From assembly GCA_023433775.1 (NCBI GenBank), contig JAEYTY010000097.1, positions 1 through 36,042 on the forward strand: DNA of 36,042 bases. The letters are read 5' to 3'. The translations under genes and the position numbers were made by a program. The notes beneath the pieces are model-generated. The model worked only from the letters and a program-made list of their open reading frames with translations. It had not been told where the DNA came from and ran no database searches. This DNA is from Pseudomonadota bacterium. GTDB taxonomy: Bacteria > Pseudomonadota > Alphaproteobacteria > Rhizobiales > Devosiaceae. This document shows positions 29,468-36,042 of this stretch, in pieces. The stretch's first letter is position 1. Every line of letters begins with the position of its first letter.

Positions 29468-30835
29468 ATGCCCACCACCGTCTCGGCTGCCACGGCGCCA
29501 CGCGCGCCCAAGCCCCTTTACCTCAACTTCGGCTTCCAGGTTCTGGCAGCCATGGTCATCGGCCTCATCCTTGGCTACATCGCCCGCTCCATGGGCCCCG
29601 ATGCCGCCGGCAATGCCAATTGGCTGACACAGACCTTGTCTACTGTTGGTTCGTCCTTCGTCTCGCTCCTGCGCGCCCTCGTGCCGGTTCTGGTCTTCAC
29701 GGCCATCGTCGCCTCCATCGCCAATCTGCGCGAACTCAACAACGCTGCCCGCCTGGTCTGGCAGACCCTTCTCTGGTTCGCCATCACCGCGCTCATCGCC
29801 GTGGCTATCGGCATCGCTCTCGGCCTCATCATCCAGCCCGGCGTCCACACCGCCGTCGCTGCCGAAGCAGCCCGCGCCCCGTCCTCGACCGGCTCGTGGC
29901 TCGATTTCCTCAAGGGCCTGATCCCCTCCAACTTTATCGGCCTGCAAGCCAGCACGCGCGTCACCGACAGCGGCGCCACCACCAGCCTCAATTTCAACGT
30001 CCTGCAGATCCTGATCGTCTCCATCGTCGTCGGCGTCGCCGCCCTGCGCGTCGGCCCGGCTGCGGATACGTTCCTGGCCTTCAACCGCTCCTTCCTCAAG
30101 ATCATCCACAAGGTCCTGTGGTGGGTCATTCGCCTCACGCCAATCGGCACCATCGGCCTGCTCGGCAATGCCGTTGCGGTCTATGGCTGGGACGCTCTGG
30201 CCCAGCTCGGCTGGTACGCTGCGGCAATCTATATCGGCCTCGTGCTGGTGCTGTTTGTCGTCTATCCGGCCCTGCTGCAGGTGCATGGGCTGAGCCCCAT
30301 TCGCTACTTCCAGAGCGCCTGGCCTGCCATCCAGCTCGCCTTCGTGTCGCGCTCGTCCATCGGTACGCTGCCGGTTACCGAACGCATCACCGAAAAGAAC
30401 CTTGGCGTGCCGCGTGAATACGCGTCCTTCGCGGTTCCGCTTGGTGCCACCACCAAGATGGACGGTTGCGCCGCCATCTATCCGGCCATCTCCGCCATCT
30501 TCGTCGCGCAGTTCTTCGGCATCAGCCTCGGCATCGAGCATTATCTGCTGATCGTCTTCGTCTCGGTCATCGGCTCCGCCGCCACCGCCGGCCTCACCGG
30601 GGCGACGGTCATGCTGACCCTGACGCTCTCGACCCTCGGCCTGCCGCTCGAAGGCGTCGGCCTGCTGCTCGCCATCGACCCAATCCTCGATATGGGCCGC
30701 ACCGCGGTCAACGTCGCCGGTCAGGCGCTGGTCCCCACCATCGTCGCCAAGCGCCAGGGCATCCTCAACCAGGCCATCTACGACAATGGCAAGACCATCG
30801 AGGACCTCGATGTGGACGCCGTCCCCGCCGAATAG
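29468..30835 (+). CDS. Dicarboxylate/amino acid:cation symporter (DAACS family)
   Basis: The 455-residue protein of the glutamate-transporter-like fold imports dicarboxylates or acidic or neutral amino acids with Na+ or H+. Signatures are the first hairpin SRSSIGTLPVTERI (in place of the usual SSSATLP), PLGATTKMDGCAAIYPA (the usual NMDGT segment with Lys for Asn) and DPILDMGRTAVNVAGQAL in helix 8 with the conserved Asp and Arg. The Lys and Gly-Cys substitutions in the NMDGT motif and the S-R-S-S-I-G-T hairpin differ from canonical sites, so the substrate may differ. About eight transmembrane segments and two hairpins are expected. It has its own upstream region (171 bases) and a strong terminator. 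Confidence 0.9.
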   Translation: MPTTVSAATAPRAPKPLYLNFGFQVLAAMVIGLILGYIARSMGPDAAGNANWLTQTLSTVGSSFVSLLRALVPVLVFTAIVASIANLRELNNAARLVWQTLLWFAITALIAVAIGIALGLIIQPGVHTAVAAEAARAPSSTGSWLDFLKGLIPSNFIGLQASTRVTDSGATTSLNFNVLQILIVSIVVGVAALRVGPAADTFLAFNRSFLKIIHKVLWWVIRLTPIGTIGLLGNAVAVYGWDALAQLGWYAAAIYIGLVLVLFVVYPALLQVHGLSPIRYFQSAWPAIQLAFVSRSSIGTLPVTERITEKNLGVPREYASFAVPLGATTKMDGCAAIYPAISAIFVAQFFGISLGIEHYLLIVFVSVIGSAATAGLTGATVMLTLTLSTLGLPLEGVGLLLAIDPILDMGRTAVNVAGQALVPTIVAKRQGILNQAIYDNGKTIEDLDVDAVPAE

Positions 30836-30856
30836 GGCAGGGCACATTGCCAAACG

Positions 30857-30885
30857 AAAGGGGAGGCTCTGGCCTCCCCTTTTTT
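30857..30885 (+). terminator. Rho-independent terminator after the symporter
   Basis: AAAGGGGAGGC (30857-30867) pairs with GCCTCCCCTTT (30872-30882) around a TCTG loop and runs into TTTTTT. It is a strong terminator for the plus-strand symporter gene, and stands just before the end of the convergent P450 gene, so it may also weakly stop that one. Confidence 0.9.
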
Positions 30886-30898
30886 GTTAGATCGGGGA

Positions 30899-32155
30899 TT
30901 AGCGCCACCCCACCATGAGCCGCTCCAGCCCGTGGAAATGATACACATTCCCATAGCGCGGCGGCTCGACAATCCGCAGTTTCGGCAGCCGCTCAAACAG
31001 CACCCCCATCGCCTCCTGCAATTCGATCCGCGCCAGCGGCGCCCCGATGCAGAAATGGATGCCCGCGCCAAAGCTCACATTGGCGCCATCTGTTCGAAGC
31101 GGGTCAAATGTGCCCGCATTGGCAAAGCGCGCCGGGTCCCGATTGGCGGCGCCGAGCATCAGCCCCACCACATCGCCCTTGCGCAGCGGAATGCCCTCAA
31201 ACTCCATATCCATCAGCGCATAGCGCGTGAACAGATGCAGCGGTGCGTCAAACCGCAGGCATTCCTCAACTGTCGCCGCGGCCTGTTCCTCAGTTGCGAA
31301 GAGGGTCCGCGGATCGAGCCCGCTCTCGAGGATGGATTTGACGCCATTTCCCGTCGTGTGAACCGTGGCTTCGTGCCCAGCATTGAGCAGAAGAATGGCA
31401 GTCGAGATCACCTCTTCGTCGCTCAGCACGTCGCCGTCGCGGTCCGAGGTGAGCATATGCGTGAGCAGGTCCGCCTGTGGGGCCTTTCGCCGCTGGGCGA
31501 TTACCTCGCGCAGATAGGCCATGAAATCGGCCGCCGCCTGGTTGGCGTCGAGTTCGGTCTCGCGAGTGACATTGTACATATACATCGTCACCATGCGGTT
31601 GGACCAGTTGAGCAATTGCGGCGCCATCTCTGCTGGCAGGCCGATCATCTCGGCAATGACGATGGCGGGGATGGGCGCGGCGAATGCCTTGATCAGGTCA
31701 ACGGAATCTTTTTCTTCAAAATCATCGATAAGCTCATGGGCCAACTGCCGAATCCGTGGGCGCAATTGCTCGACCTGCCGGGATACGAAGGCGCGGTTGA
31801 CGAGGGTGCGCAACCGCGTATGTGCCTTGGCCTCAAGGTTCAGCAGCGAATATTTCTCGGTGAGGTCAAAGTCCGCCACATGCGGCTTTGGCGCGGGCAG
31901 CCCGATTTCCTCCCGGCTCGCCACATGCAGAATGTCCCGTCCAAAGCGCTTGTCGCGGAGCAGGGCGCTGACCGATTTGAAGTCAGCAAAGCACCAATGG
32001 CCATATTCCTCCCAGAAAAACGCCGGATGGGTCTCATGCTGCTGGGCATAAAAGGGATAGGGGTTCTGGTAAAAATCCGGATCGCCGGGCCTGGCGCTGG
32101 CGCGCAGATGATTGGGAACGCCGCTGATCGGCTTGACTTGGATAATGGCGGCCAT
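30899..32155 (-). CDS. Cytochrome P450
   Basis: The 418-residue bacterial, soluble P450 has all class motifs: the I-helix oxygen-binding AGHEAT (259-264), the K-helix E298-x-x-R301 (EECLR), and the heme loop FGAGIHFCIGAPLAR with the thiolate ligand Cys369. An acidic pair (EE) precedes the ExxR. The lack of an N-terminal membrane anchor fits a cytoplasmic enzyme fed by a ferredoxin pair that is not nearby. The substrate cannot be told; the H-x-E-A-T form of the I-helix motif is common in bacterial fatty-acid and terpenoid P450s. It is alone on the minus strand. The start at 32155 is an ATG with no strong ribosome site visible. Confidence 0.95.
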   Translation of the reverse strand: MAAIIQVKPISGVPNHLRASARPGDPDFYQNPYPFYAQQHETHPAFFWEEYGHWCFADFKSVSALLRDKRFGRDILHVASREEIGLPAPKPHVADFDLTEKYSLLNLEAKAHTRLRTLVNRAFVSRQVEQLRPRIRQLAHELIDDFEEKDSVDLIKAFAAPIPAIVIAEMIGLPAEMAPQLLNWSNRMVTMYMYNVTRETELDANQAAADFMAYLREVIAQRRKAPQADLLTHMLTSDRDGDVLSDEEVISTAILLLNAGHEATVHTTGNGVKSILESGLDPRTLFATEEQAAATVEECLRFDAPLHLFTRYALMDMEFEGIPLRKGDVVGLMLGAANRDPARFANAGTFDPLRTDGANVSFGAGIHFCIGAPLARIELQEAMGVLFERLPKLRIVEPPRYGNVYHFHGLERLMVGWR

Positions 32156-32290
32156 GGGTCTCGGATAGGGCTGAATTTGATCGGATGGTCAAACTCTACG
32201 GGGTCTTATGTCTCCTGCCTATGACCTGCGCCTTGCTCCCGCCGAAAAAATCGCTAGGGAAGGGTGCAGTAGTTTCGAGGAGCATTTTCC

Positions 32291-32521
32291 GTGAGCGACA
32301 TCACTGTTTCTGAGGCCATTGACGCCATCTATGCCTCCATCAAGGCCGACAACGAAGACCTCGATACCCATATCGCGGCGCTCAAGGCAGCCATGGCCCG
32401 TGAAGGCATCAAGGAAGCCACCTTCGAAAATGCCAAGCTGGCCCAGTCCAATCGCCAGGGCCGCAAGCTGATGCAGGCCTATTTCCGCAAGAAGGGCGTT
32501 GCGGTTGCCTTCACGAGTTAG
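32291..32521 (+). CDS. Conserved-looking small hypothetical protein
   Basis: The 76-residue protein starts at a GTG with GAGGAG 8 bases upstream. It is rich in Ala, Lys and Asp (SDITVSEAIDAIYASIKADN, then EDLDTHIAALKAAMAREGIK) and likely all helical, ending KLMQAYFRKKGVAVAFTS. I do not recognise a family. It is divergent from the P450 and overlaps the 3' end of the convergent gene at 32511 by 11 bases. Confidence 0.65.
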   Translation: MSDITVSEAIDAIYASIKADNEDLDTHIAALKAAMAREGIKEATFENAKLAQSNRQGRKLMQAYFRKKGVAVAFTS

Positions 32522-33071
32522 AAGGCTGATTGGTGGTCTCAGCGGCGCCCTCGGTAACTGATGAGGCGGCAGGTTGAAGTGCCGCCAAGACAGGTAAGGC
32601 CCGTCGATGTTCTAGGATGTCTAGCAGGCCGTCTTGGATTCGGTTTCTTTTGTCCTGCTCATTTGCCCAACCTTGAGGTGCATATGCGCCTCTCAAGATG
32701 TGGAGTTGATCAATATTCGATCCAACCACTTTAGACATTTCAGACAGTAGGTACGCCACCTCAGTTTCCACTCTATCATTCAAGGCAGGCACGGCGTCGG
32801 GGACCTTCCATCCCACATCACCAAAAGTTTTCATTAAGTTGCTATATCGGTCCATAACGCTTGCCCTTTGGCCAAAATGAACTGGGACCAAATTCAAGGC
32901 GCCGACAAACTCCGTGGAAATGATGTCACGACGGTATCGCATCATCGTCGACAGTAGCTGCCTTCGCTCTTGCCTCTTCAGTAGTCGGTCTTGAGACCAT
33001 AGGGTTATGACGACTGCTGAAATTGGCCCAAGAAACGTTGCAATTATTACGGCCCAATCAAAATTTTCCAT
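32511..33071 (-). CDS. Hypothetical DUF6680-like membrane-anchored protein
   Basis: The 186-residue protein starts MENFDWAVIIATFLGPISAV, a single hydrophobic helix followed by a basic stretch (DRLLKRQERRQLLSTMMRYRRD) and a helical domain, ending in a Ser/Thr/Ala-rich tail. The combination of a DWAVIIATFLGPI-type start and the adjacent Arg-rich segment looks like DUF6680, from memory and unchecked. The start at 33071 has GGAG 6 bases upstream. Its base composition is visibly more AT-rich than the flanking genes, which suggests acquisition or a gene of different origin. Function unknown; such proteins often sit near mobile or defence genes, but nothing of the kind is seen here. Confidence 0.7.
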   Translation of the reverse strand: MENFDWAVIIATFLGPISAVVITLWSQDRLLKRQERRQLLSTMMRYRRDIISTEFVGALNLVPVHFGQRASVMDRYSNLMKTFGDVGWKVPDAVPALNDRVETEVAYLLSEMSKVVGSNIDQLHILRGAYAPQGWANEQDKRNRIQDGLLDILEHRRALPVLAALQPAASSVTEGAAETTNQPSNS

Positions 33072-33334
33072 TTTTGCTCCGGCGTTGCCACTATTAACTA
33101 AATAGGAGTTCATGCACCAAACGCAAGCAGCCTGCTATTGAAGCCTGCCCCATTGCCGCCTATCTCTGCCTTTACCGCCCGTTAAGGCGGAGTCGCCTGC
33201 AATTGGCGTGTCGCGCTGATTCGAATTCGGCACGGTTTCCTTGCTCCCGGCTCTGGGCCGGTAAGGCGCTGTGTTCCTTCCATCCGAACTGCTTGCCCGG
33301 ACCGCGACCCGGACATCAGCCAAGGGGCAAAAAT

Positions 33335-33964
33335 ATGCGGGATCCGCACGATATCTACATGAACACGCTCGTTCCCATGGTGGTCGAGCAGTCGAACCGT
33401 GGCGAGCGCGCTTTCGACATCTATTCGCGCCTCTTGCGCGAGCGCATCATTTTCGTGACCGGTGTGGTCGAGGACAACATGGCCTCGCTCATCGTCGCCC
33501 AGCTGCTTTTCCTCGAATCGGAAAATCCGAAAAAGGAAATCGCGCTCTATATCAATTCGCCCGGTGGCGTGGTGACGGCTGGTCTTTCCATCTACGACAC
33601 CATGCAGTTCATCCGCCCGGCCGTTGCCACCATGGTCATGGGCCAGGCCGCGTCCATGGGCTCGCTCCTGCTCGCAGCCGGTGAAGCCGGTATGCGCACC
33701 AGCCTGCCCAATTCGCGCATCATGGTCCATCAGCCCTCCGGCGGCTTCCAGGGCCAGGTCACCGATATCCTGATCCATGCCCGCGAAGTTGAAGGCCTCA
33801 AGCGCCGACTCAACGAGATCTACGAGAAGCACACCGGCCGCACCTACGAGGAAATCGAGACCGCTCTTGAGCGCGATCGCTTCCTCAATCCGGAAGAAGC
33901 AAAGGCCTTCGGCCTCATCGATACCGTGCTCGAAAAGCGCGCTGTTCCGGACACGGCGAGCTGA
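33335..33964 (+). CDS. clpP: ATP-dependent Clp protease proteolytic subunit
   Basis: ClpP is the barrel-shaped serine protease partner of ClpX and ClpA. The 209-residue protein has the catalytic triad Ser107 (MGQAASMGSLLL), His132 (MVHQPSGG) and Asp181 (ERDRFLNPEEA), with the handle region GFQGQVTDILIHAREVEGLK. The N-terminus MRDPHDIYMNTLVPMVVEQS is the axial-loop type of the main alphaproteobacterial ClpP. I start at the ATG at 33335, preceded by AAGGGG; upstream frame extension is not family-like. The 263 bases before it hold no gene I can support. clpX follows after 172 bases. Confidence 0.97.
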   Translation: MRDPHDIYMNTLVPMVVEQSNRGERAFDIYSRLLRERIIFVTGVVEDNMASLIVAQLLFLESENPKKEIALYINSPGGVVTAGLSIYDTMQFIRPAVATMVMGQAASMGSLLLAAGEAGMRTSLPNSRIMVHQPSGGFQGQVTDILIHAREVEGLKRRLNEIYEKHTGRTYEEIETALERDRFLNPEEAKAFGLIDTVLEKRAVPDTAS

Positions 33965-34025
33965 TTGCCCTGCGTTAAGCACAATATACGTGCGCCGTGG
34001 AGTGTGATCGCCACGTGATTGCACC

Positions 34026-34058
34026 AAGCCGGAACGGCCTTTAAGGTCGTTTCGGCTT
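34026..34058 (+). promoter_or_regulatory. Long hairpin between clpP and clpX
   Basis: AAGCCGGAACGGCCTT (34026-34041) faces AAGGTCGTTTCGGCTT (34043-34058) with one-base loop; the two arms are complementary at 14 of 16 places, with two G-T type mismatches. It is followed by TAGACTTTCTTTATG, a modest T-rich run. It may act as a partial terminator that sets clpP against clpX levels, or protect the clpP messenger end. Confidence 0.55.
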
Positions 34059-34108
34059 AGACTTTCTTTATGCCTTGAGCGTTACGGTTTCCGATAGCGC
34101 TTGATTTT

Positions 34109-34125
34109 GGGGGTTCTCAACCCCC
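34109..34125 (+). promoter_or_regulatory. Hairpin directly before the clpX ribosome site
   Basis: GGGGGTT (34109-34115) pairs perfectly with AACCCCC (34119-34125) around CTC. The clpX ribosome site GGGAG begins at the next base (34126) and the start codon is at 34137. A stem this close to the site could change clpX translation, for instance by stacking or partial sequestering. No trans factor can be named. Confidence 0.45.
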
Positions 34126-34136
34126 GGGAGTAACAG

Positions 34137-35414
34137 ATGTCCAAAGAGACAACGAACGGCGAAACCTCCAAGAACACGCTTTACTGCTCGTTCTGCGGCA
34201 AGAGCCAGCATGAGGTTCGCAAGCTCATCGCCGGGCCGACCGTGTTCATCTGTGATGAATGCGTCGAGCTGTGCATGGACATCATCCGCGAAGAGAGCAA
34301 GACCTCGATGGTCAAGTCTTCGGATGGCGTGCCGACCCCGGCCGACATCTGCAAGGTGCTCGATGATTATGTGATCGGCCAGTTCCGCGCCAAGCGCGTG
34401 CTCTCTGTCGCCGTGCATAACCACTACAAGCGGCTGCACCACGCATCCAAGAACCAGGACGTCGAACTCAGCAAGTCCAATATCCTGCTGATCGGCCCCA
34501 CCGGCTCAGGCAAGACCCTGCTCGCCCAGACCCTGGCCCGCATTCTCGATGTGCCCTTCACCATGGCCGACGCCACCACGCTGACCGAAGCCGGTTATGT
34601 GGGCGAGGACGTGGAAAACATCATCCTCAAGCTCCTGCAGGCCGCCGACTACAATGTCGAAAAGGCCCAGCGCGGCATCGTCTATATCGACGAAGTCGAC
34701 AAGATTTCTCGCAAGTCCGACAATCCGTCCATCACCCGCGACGTATCGGGCGAAGGCGTGCAGCAGGCCCTGCTCAAGATCATGGAAGGCACTGTCGCCT
34801 CCGTGCCGCCGCAGGGCGGGCGCAAGCATCCGCAGCAGGAATTCCTGCAGGTCGACACCACCAATATCCTGTTCATCTGCGGCGGCGCCTTTGCTGGTCT
34901 CGAAAAGATCATCTCGGCCCGCGGCGAAGGTTCGGGCATTGGCTTCTCGGCCACCGTCAAGGACCCCAATGACCGTCGCGTCGGCCAGATCCTGGCAGAT
35001 GTTGCGCCCGAGGATCTTGTCCGTTTCGGCCTGATCCCGGAATTCATCGGCCGTCTGCCTGTTCTGGCAACGCTCGAAGACCTCGACATCGCCGCGCTGA
35101 TCGAAATCCTCACCTCGCCCAAAAACGCTCTCGTGCGCCAGTACCAGCGTCTGTTCCAGATGGAAGAGGTCGAACTCACCTTCCACGAAGATGCCCTCAA
35201 GGCCATCGCGGAGAAGGCCATCGAGCGCAAGACCGGCGCCCGTGGCCTCCGCTCCATCATGGAAGCCATCCTGCTCGACACCATGTACGACCTGCCTTCG
35301 CTCGAAGGCGTCGAAGAAGTGGTGATCAGCGAAGATGTGGTGAAGGGCAAAGACGTCCGCCCGCTCTACATCTACGCCGAGCGCAAAAAAGAAGAAGAGC
35401 CGGCCTCGGCCTGA
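34137..35414 (+). CDS. clpX: ATP-dependent Clp protease ATP-binding subunit ClpX
   Basis: ClpX unfolds substrates and feeds them to ClpP. The 425-residue protein starts with a C4 zinc-binding domain (Cys17, Cys20, Cys39, Cys42) used for adaptor and substrate recognition. The AAA+ module holds Walker A GPTGSGKT (120-127), Walker B VYIDEVDKI (about 182-190), the pore loop in TLTEAGYVGEDVENI, the RKH loop in GGRKHPQQEF (ClpP- and substrate-facing) and the IGF-type loop in SGIGFSATVK, which docks on ClpP. The arginine finger region and sensor 2 (GARGLRSIMEAILLDTMYDLP) are intact. The start has GGGAG 6 bases upstream. It is followed by a strong terminator. Confidence 0.98.
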   Translation: MSKETTNGETSKNTLYCSFCGKSQHEVRKLIAGPTVFICDECVELCMDIIREESKTSMVKSSDGVPTPADICKVLDDYVIGQFRAKRVLSVAVHNHYKRLHHASKNQDVELSKSNILLIGPTGSGKTLLAQTLARILDVPFTMADATTLTEAGYVGEDVENIILKLLQAADYNVEKAQRGIVYIDEVDKISRKSDNPSITRDVSGEGVQQALLKIMEGTVASVPPQGGRKHPQQEFLQVDTTNILFICGGAFAGLEKIISARGEGSGIGFSATVKDPNDRRVGQILADVAPEDLVRFGLIPEFIGRLPVLATLEDLDIAALIEILTSPKNALVRQYQRLFQMEEVELTFHEDALKAIAEKAIERKTGARGLRSIMEAILLDTMYDLPSLEGVEEVVISEDVVKGKDVRPLYIYAERKKEEEPASA

Positions 35415-35438
35415 TTGCCTCTGCTCCAACCAATTATG

Positions 35439-35473
35439 AACGCCGGGCCAAACGCCCGGCGTTTCTGCTTTTG
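35439..35473 (+). terminator. Rho-independent terminator after clpX
   Basis: AACGCCGGGC (35439-35448) pairs perfectly with GCCCGGCGTT (35454-35463) around CAAAC and is followed by TCTGCTTTTG. The stem is one of the strongest in the window. It lies 24 bases after the clpX stop. Confidence 0.85.
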
Positions 35474-35529
35474 TAGGATGTCATCGCCCCTCGGATATTT
35501 GGGCGTAAAAATCCCCGGGCTAGTATCGA

Positions 35530-35916
35530 CTAGCCAACCTTCCGCGCCGTGAACGGCGTCACGGTCTTGCATTGCATTCCGGCAATCACCGATGCTGCTG
35601 CGGCGTCGAGGCCAGGAATGTTGAGGTCGTATTCGAACACAGTGCTGCCGCTCACCTGGGTCGCACTGTCGACGCTTATCGTGTGAATGACGCTTGCGCC
35701 CGACGACCCGCCATTGGCGGACATGCGTTCGTCGACGAGAACACCGCGCCAGGTTTGCAGGCCCGTCTTGCTCCAGCGTACCATGCCGACGGATTCCATG
35801 AATAGCTTGTCGGGGTGGAACTCACGCCCCCATTGGATCATCCGCGTCTCGCCTGTCATGCCACCGGCGGCGATCTGGCCGCCCACCATCTTGCAGGCGG
35901 AGGTGTCCGTGGTGCC
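35530..35916 (-). pseudogene. 3' fragment of an unknown gene cut by an insertion sequence
   Basis: The minus-strand frame ends at 35530 and reads back, past an internal ATG at 35889 (MVGGQIAAGGMTGETRMIQ), into the codons GTTDTSACK up to 35916, where the IS3-type end begins. A TGA stop in the insertion sequence follows in this frame. The visible part (about 128 residues) has Gly-rich turns, WGREFHPDKLFMESVGMVRW and a late Cys (MQCKTVTPF); the Cys before KMVGG and the late Cys could pair in a secreted protein. I do not recognise a family. The original N-terminus is lost or lies beyond the insertion. Confidence 0.55.
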
Positions 35917-36042
35917 TGTCCGTCGTCAGATGCTTTGGCCCAGACCGGCGTTTTGATTAGCGGAGAGTCCTGCTCGTCATTGGGTTGATATTATGCGGCG
36001 AGGCTGGCGTGCAGCAAGCGGCGATGCTGGATGGTTTGTCGT
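35917..36042. mobile_element. End of an IS3-type insertion sequence, cut by window edge
   Basis: From the TGTCCG at 35917 (TG is the usual IS3 end) the sequence has no relation to the interrupted frame. It runs through a short non-coding end into the C-terminal part of a transposase on the minus strand. The other end and any target duplication lie outside the window, so the exact family and boundary cannot be fixed. Confidence 0.6.
35991..36042 (-). CDS. IS3-family transposase, C-terminal end, partial
   Basis: The frame open to the right edge ends ...RQTIQHRRLLHASLAA and the TAA at 35991. Tails of this form (R-x-R-I-K-R-x-T-I-x-x-R-R-L) are those I know from IS3-family integrase-core transposases of Rhizobiales. 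Only 16 residues are visible, so the DDE motif cannot be checked. Confidence 0.6.
   Translation of the reverse strand, partial: RQTIQHRRLLHASLAA

Noticed and set aside
29387..30853. 488-residue minus-strand frame opposite the symporter
   Set aside because: It is acidic, Gly/Asp-rich and antisense to the DAACS motifs; a shadow frame, not a secreted Asp-rich protein.
33072..33334. Heat-shock sigma-32 promoter before clpP
   Set aside because: TTGAAG and CCCCAT-like elements occur near 33137-33155 but the spacing is too short for a credible promoter.
1..36042. CRISPR arrays, toxin-antitoxin pairs, prophage genes
   Set aside because: No regularly spaced repeats, no Cas genes and no phage structural or integrase genes are seen.

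Overview
The window reads as a chromosomal stretch of a GC-rich alphaproteobacterium of the Hyphomicrobiales (Rhizobiales). A Devosia-like relative is my best guess, but this is inferred from gene content, not from a search. Supporting signs are a HemB with an Asp-rich rather than Cys-rich metal site, an LdtR-type MarR regulator, the opgG-opgH-opgC osmoregulated glucan operon, a DUF2842 gene divergent from ctaA, an S9 protein with the N-terminal extension usual in this class, and the adjacent clpP-clpX pair.

Layout. 1-2361 (minus): hemB, an RDD membrane protein and the N-degron transferase bpt, cut by the left edge. 2457-4112: a small membrane protein, then a divergent pair (MmyB-like XRE regulator and 4-TM protein) with a perfect palindrome between them. 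4365-4935: ldtR and its terminator. 4948-10073 (minus): purB, an RBBP9-like hydrolase and a GNAT joined by ATGA overlaps, then rpe and a Gfo/Idh/MocA-aldo/keto reductase fusion. 10253-14978 (minus): opgG, an unlisted 45-codon ORF, opgH and opgC. 15223-15299: tRNA-Pro(GGG), followed by an aminoglycoside-phosphotransferase-fold kinase. 16311-25935: a polysaccharide assembly and export locus. 25938-28445: DUF2842, ctaA and the rplM-rpsI operon. 28450-28598: a palindromic MITE-like element. 28658-33071: an SdpI-like membrane protein, a dicarboxylate-type symporter, a cytochrome P450 and two hypothetical proteins, one AT-richer than its surroundings. 33335-35473: clpP and clpX. 35530-36042: a gene fragment that appears to be cut by an IS3-type insertion sequence running off the right edge.

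How the genes work together. The most coherent system is the exopolysaccharide locus. It has a polyisoprenyl-phosphate sugar transferase (initiation), one GT4 glycosyltransferase, a Wzy-like polymerase, a Wza-like export lipoprotein, a Wzz-like co-polymerase fused to a kinase-like domain that has lost its Walker A lysine, a polysaccharide deacetylase and a secreted Asp-box protein. This part list resembles holdfast (Hfs) and unipolar polysaccharide (Upp) loci more than a bulk capsule locus. No flippase is visible, so it must be encoded elsewhere or replaced. The opg operon adds a second envelope glucan system. The other genes are housekeeping: heme and heme A, purine, pentose phosphate, ribosome and proteolysis.
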